Assembly: GCA_029747585.1 (NCBI GenBank)
Contig: JAPEVF010000259.1
Location: 1 to 57,946, forward strand
DNA from: Pleurotus djamor
Taxonomy: Eukaryota; Basidiomycota; Agaricomycetes; Agaricales; Pleurotaceae
Length of the DNA: 57,946 nucleotides
Reading direction: 5' to 3'
The position numbers and the translations under genes are program-made. Below the pieces are notes generated by a model. The model saw only the letters and a list, made by a program, of their open reading frames with translations. It was not told where the DNA came from and ran no database searches. Shown piece by piece: positions 55,350-57,946 of the stretch. Each line of letters starts with the position of its first letter. The first letter of the stretch is position 1.

Positions 55350-57576
55350 ATGATAACGACCGCGCTCCTTTCCGCTCTTTTCATCGCGTTCTCGCTCTGG
55401 ATACGCAAGCAAGGGCATCGAGAGCCTGGTCTTCCTCCTGGTCCTCCGACCCAGACCATCTTAGGAAATCTGCTCGCGTTCCCAAAGTCTTTCGCATTCC
55501 TTCAGTGAGGATCCCTTCGTACCTCGTTGAGGCCCAACTCTCATTGCAATTGTTCAGACTTGGTCAATGGGCCATCGAGTATGGCGATGTCTATTCCGTG
55601 AGCACAGACATCTGTTTCCTTGACTAAGTCTTATCATGACTGTCTTGTATAGTTGAAACTTCTGAACACGACTATGATTGTGCTCACGAGCGGACGTGCC
55701 GTCAAAGAAGTTCTAGATAAGCTCGGGCTCCATACCGGAAACCGACCGAAGCCATACGTGTTTTCTATGGCTGAAGGGACGTACGTTCCACTTGAGAACA
55801 TGGGTAACAGCTTGCCTTTCATGATGGTTACATAGCCTTTGAACTAACCTCGTACCTCATATTAGACAGTCATGTATGGAAGTCGAGCCGCAAGGCCGTT
55901 CACTCATTCCTCACCTCCGAGAAGCTAGCGAGTTATTGGCCGATGCAACAAGTGCAGTACTCTCGCCTTATGCATGACATACTGGGATCTCCCAACGTAA
56001 GTTGTGCATTTCGCAATCATCACCGTCTCTTGAAATCCCTGCTGCAGGCCGTTTGTGATCATCTGAAAGCCGCTTCCGTCCACATCATGTCCAGCCTCGT
56101 GTACGGAATCCCCACAGTCGACCTCCAAGGCGAAAGGTGGAGATTGTACTACGAAGGAATCCGGCGAAACTCCGAACTCAGCGACCCATTCGCTCAGCCA
56201 CCCTCCTTTGTCATCCCTATCTTGAAATACATCCCAACGCGTTTCTTGAAATGGAAACAGCTCTGCGTCGAGTACAAGGCTATCCGTGCTTCGTTCTTCG
56301 ATGACCTGAACAAGCATTCGGAAGAGAGCTTTCGGAAAGATCTTAACGTTGGTGGATATCTGGAGCAGATAATGCGACATCCTACGCAATGTGATATGTC
56401 AATGGACGAACTTAGGTGGGTCAATGCGTTGGTGACTATGCTCTTGCGAAGATCTCAATCTGTTGAGGACAGAGCGTTCGGACGGGTGCTGATGGATGGT
56501 GGCATCGAAACTTCTGCAGCGTTCCTGCAATCTTTCGTCCTCGCTCTCACTTGCCATCCTAAGCACCAGAAGAGGGTCCAAGAAGAGGTTGACGCGGTCA
56601 TTGGAAGCGACAGGCTACCGTCCTTGGACGACTACGAGAGGCTGCCTTATCTAAGGGCATTTGTCAAAGAAGTGGGCCTTTATAACCGTTCAAGTTCTCC
56701 TTGCTCAAGCATCTCAACGCTTATTTGGTGTGCAGGTCCACAGATACAGGCCTGTTTTGCCCGCTGCCATTCCGCATGTCGCGACTAAAGATATCAATGT
56801 GAGTCAAGTATGCGTACGCCCTCGACTCTTAAATCTTATACACGGATTGCAGTATAATGGCTCTCTTATACCCAAGGATGCACTCATCATCCTCAACACA
56901 TGTGAGTGTATCGCCACCGATTTACGCTTAAATGCTTGCTCATAAAGGTTCCGAACGTACAGGGGGTATATTCCATGACCCTGGTGAATTAAGTTACCTC
57001 TCTGTTCATCTAATCAATCTCATCTCATCTTACATACGTCATTCCATATCGCAGAGCTCTACGATGAACCTGAAGTCTTCAATCCCGAGCGATACCTACA
57101 CCATGAACTTGGTGTTAAACCGAGTGCGAATGTCGATGGTCTGCGAGACTCCCTCCCCTTCGGTGCCGGACGAGTAAGTTTTGGTGAATCTGCACAGATT
57201 CACCTGCTAATGCGTTTTAGCGCATCTGTCCTGGTGCGGAAATGGCTACGCGAAATATCGTAAGTACTTCACCCATCGTCCGTCTTCGGAAATCTGTACT
57301 CAGCCCACTCTTTCTTTCAATCGAAAGGCCATGACAACCATGAACCTTGTCTGGGGATTCACCTTTGCCGACAAGGAAGGCAACTGCTCTATGGATATAC
57401 AAGACTACCACGTCAGTAGTTTCCTGTAACAGCTCTACATCTACTACCGCTAACTCGAGTTACCACAGAATGGAGCTGAAATCGTTCCGAAGGCCTTTCA
57501 TTGTGATGTCAACGTTCGCAGTGCTAATCATGCTCGTCTTATTGAGGCATCTTTTGCGCATGCTTCTAGTGCATAG
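55350..57576 (+). CDS. Cytochrome P450 monooxygenase
   Basis: A heme-thiolate enzyme anchored in the ER by its N-terminal helix (MITTALLSALFIAFSLWI), followed by the proline-rich hinge PGLPPGPPTQTILGNL. I use ATG 55350; an in-frame ATG at 55272 would spoil the membrane anchor. Motifs in order: LGQWAIEYGDVYSLKLL, GNRPKPYVFSMAEGTYV, the I-helix GGIETSAAFLQSFVLAL, FVKEVHRYRPVLP (K-helix E-x-x-R, completed by splicing out about 65 nt at 56670-56735), FNPERYLHHEL, and the heme loop LPFGAGRRICPGAEMA with the cysteine ligand, again across an intron. It resembles the large basidiomycete group annotated as OrdA-like P450s. Substrate unknown. About ten introns. The frame is intact to the stop at 57574-57576. 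Co-orientation with the MFS gene suggests a possible shared substrate. Confidence 0.9.
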
Positions 57577-57946
57577 TAACTTGCACAGCCCGTAGATTCG
57601 TCCTTCAATAACACCACACATAGTATCACTCCTAACTATTACTTCTGTCTCCTGTGTCACGCTTAACTTCCCACGTTTCTGCTCGTCCAGGGACCCTCTC
57701 CGTCGATTTCCAGTGTCCGCCTTTTCTACTCATTGCAACCATCATCCATGGCTCGCGTCCACCGCATCCGACCTTGTAATGACAAAAGCTGATTTGAAGT
57801 ACTTAAGTACTTGGGTCATTCTATGAACTCGGCCTCCAGCTTCCTCGCTCAACTTTGCTTCAATGAATATCAAGTGAACATTTAGAACCCAGCATTGGAG
57901 ATCCCAAGAAATATCGGGATACATTCGAGTCGAGGAGAAGACTGAT
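57577..57946. other. Window end, no gene seen
   Basis: 370 bp downstream of the P450. Short frames on both strands without motifs; possibly the edge of a neighbouring gene outside the window. Confidence 0.4.

Noticed and set aside
43686..57576. A complete secondary-metabolite cluster around the cupin, MFS and P450 genes
   Set aside because: No polyketide synthase, peptide synthetase, terpene cyclase or prenyltransferase is present, and ORC3 interrupts the group.
1..57946. CRISPR arrays, rRNA genes, transposase or reverse-transcriptase genes
   Set aside because: Looked for regularly spaced repeats, rRNA signatures and RT/integrase/transposase motifs; none seen. The genome type is nuclear fungal, where CRISPR is not expected.

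Overview
The window looks like a gene-dense piece of a nuclear genome from a filamentous basidiomycete, most likely a mushroom-forming Agaricomycete. Genes are split by many short introns (mostly 50-60 nt, GT..AG). The protein families include a Zn2Cys6/fungal_trans regulator, a WH1 protein, a Clp1-like protein, a Kre9-like GPI-anchored protein and a P450 next to an MFS carrier. Isolated N bases are scattered through the sequence. In one exon seven of them all fall on third codon positions, which fits a consensus built from two nuclear haplotypes of a dikaryon.

Layout. 1-459: 3' end of a probable DBP4 RNA helicase gene (+). 615-4709: Zn2Cys6 transcription factor (-). 5776-7293: BAH-PHD chromatin reader (-), divergent from a REEP/Yop1-type ER-shaping protein (7532-8674, +). 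9494-11532: BTN1/CLN3 (+), followed by an intron-containing tRNA-Thr(AGT) on the minus strand (11617-11698) and an unrecognised multi-exon gene (about 11965-13323, +). 14610-17786: SAP-domain protein resembling NuSAP (-). 20026-20688: Clp1-like protein (-), flanked by about 2 kb of apparently empty sequence on each side. 22766-24100: Tda3-like FAD oxidoreductase (-), divergent from an unknown gene (24318-25614, +). 26115-27086: WH1-only protein (+). 27254-29677: type II NADH dehydrogenase (-). 30599-32420: tandem pair of unknown paralogues with an internal repeat. 32789-34678: large disordered protein (-). 34972-36102: GPI-anchored Ser/Thr-rich protein (+). 36723-37836: unknown five-intron gene (+). 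38007-39298: secreted APP1-domain phosphatase-like protein (-). 40011-41238: splicing factor SYF2 (-), whose first exon and upstream region are duplicated as a decayed copy at 42624-43442. 43805-45222 (+) and 45420-46214 (-): unknown convergent genes. 47080-48867: two tandem cupin genes (+). 49137-51899: ORC3 (+) with a palindromic double MCB box in its promoter. 52307-55029: DAL5-type MFS transporter (+) with 12- and 13-nt micro-exons. 55350-57576: cytochrome P450 (+).

Most of the window is housekeeping chromosome (ribosome biogenesis, splicing, replication origin, vacuole, ER, mitochondrion). Lineage-specific material is interspersed: the internally repeated tandem pair, the cupin pair, the secreted proteins and the disordered proteins. 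The MFS and P450 genes are co-oriented neighbours and could act together on a small molecule, but no backbone biosynthetic enzyme is present. Identities come from reading motifs and splice phases by eye; no database search was possible.
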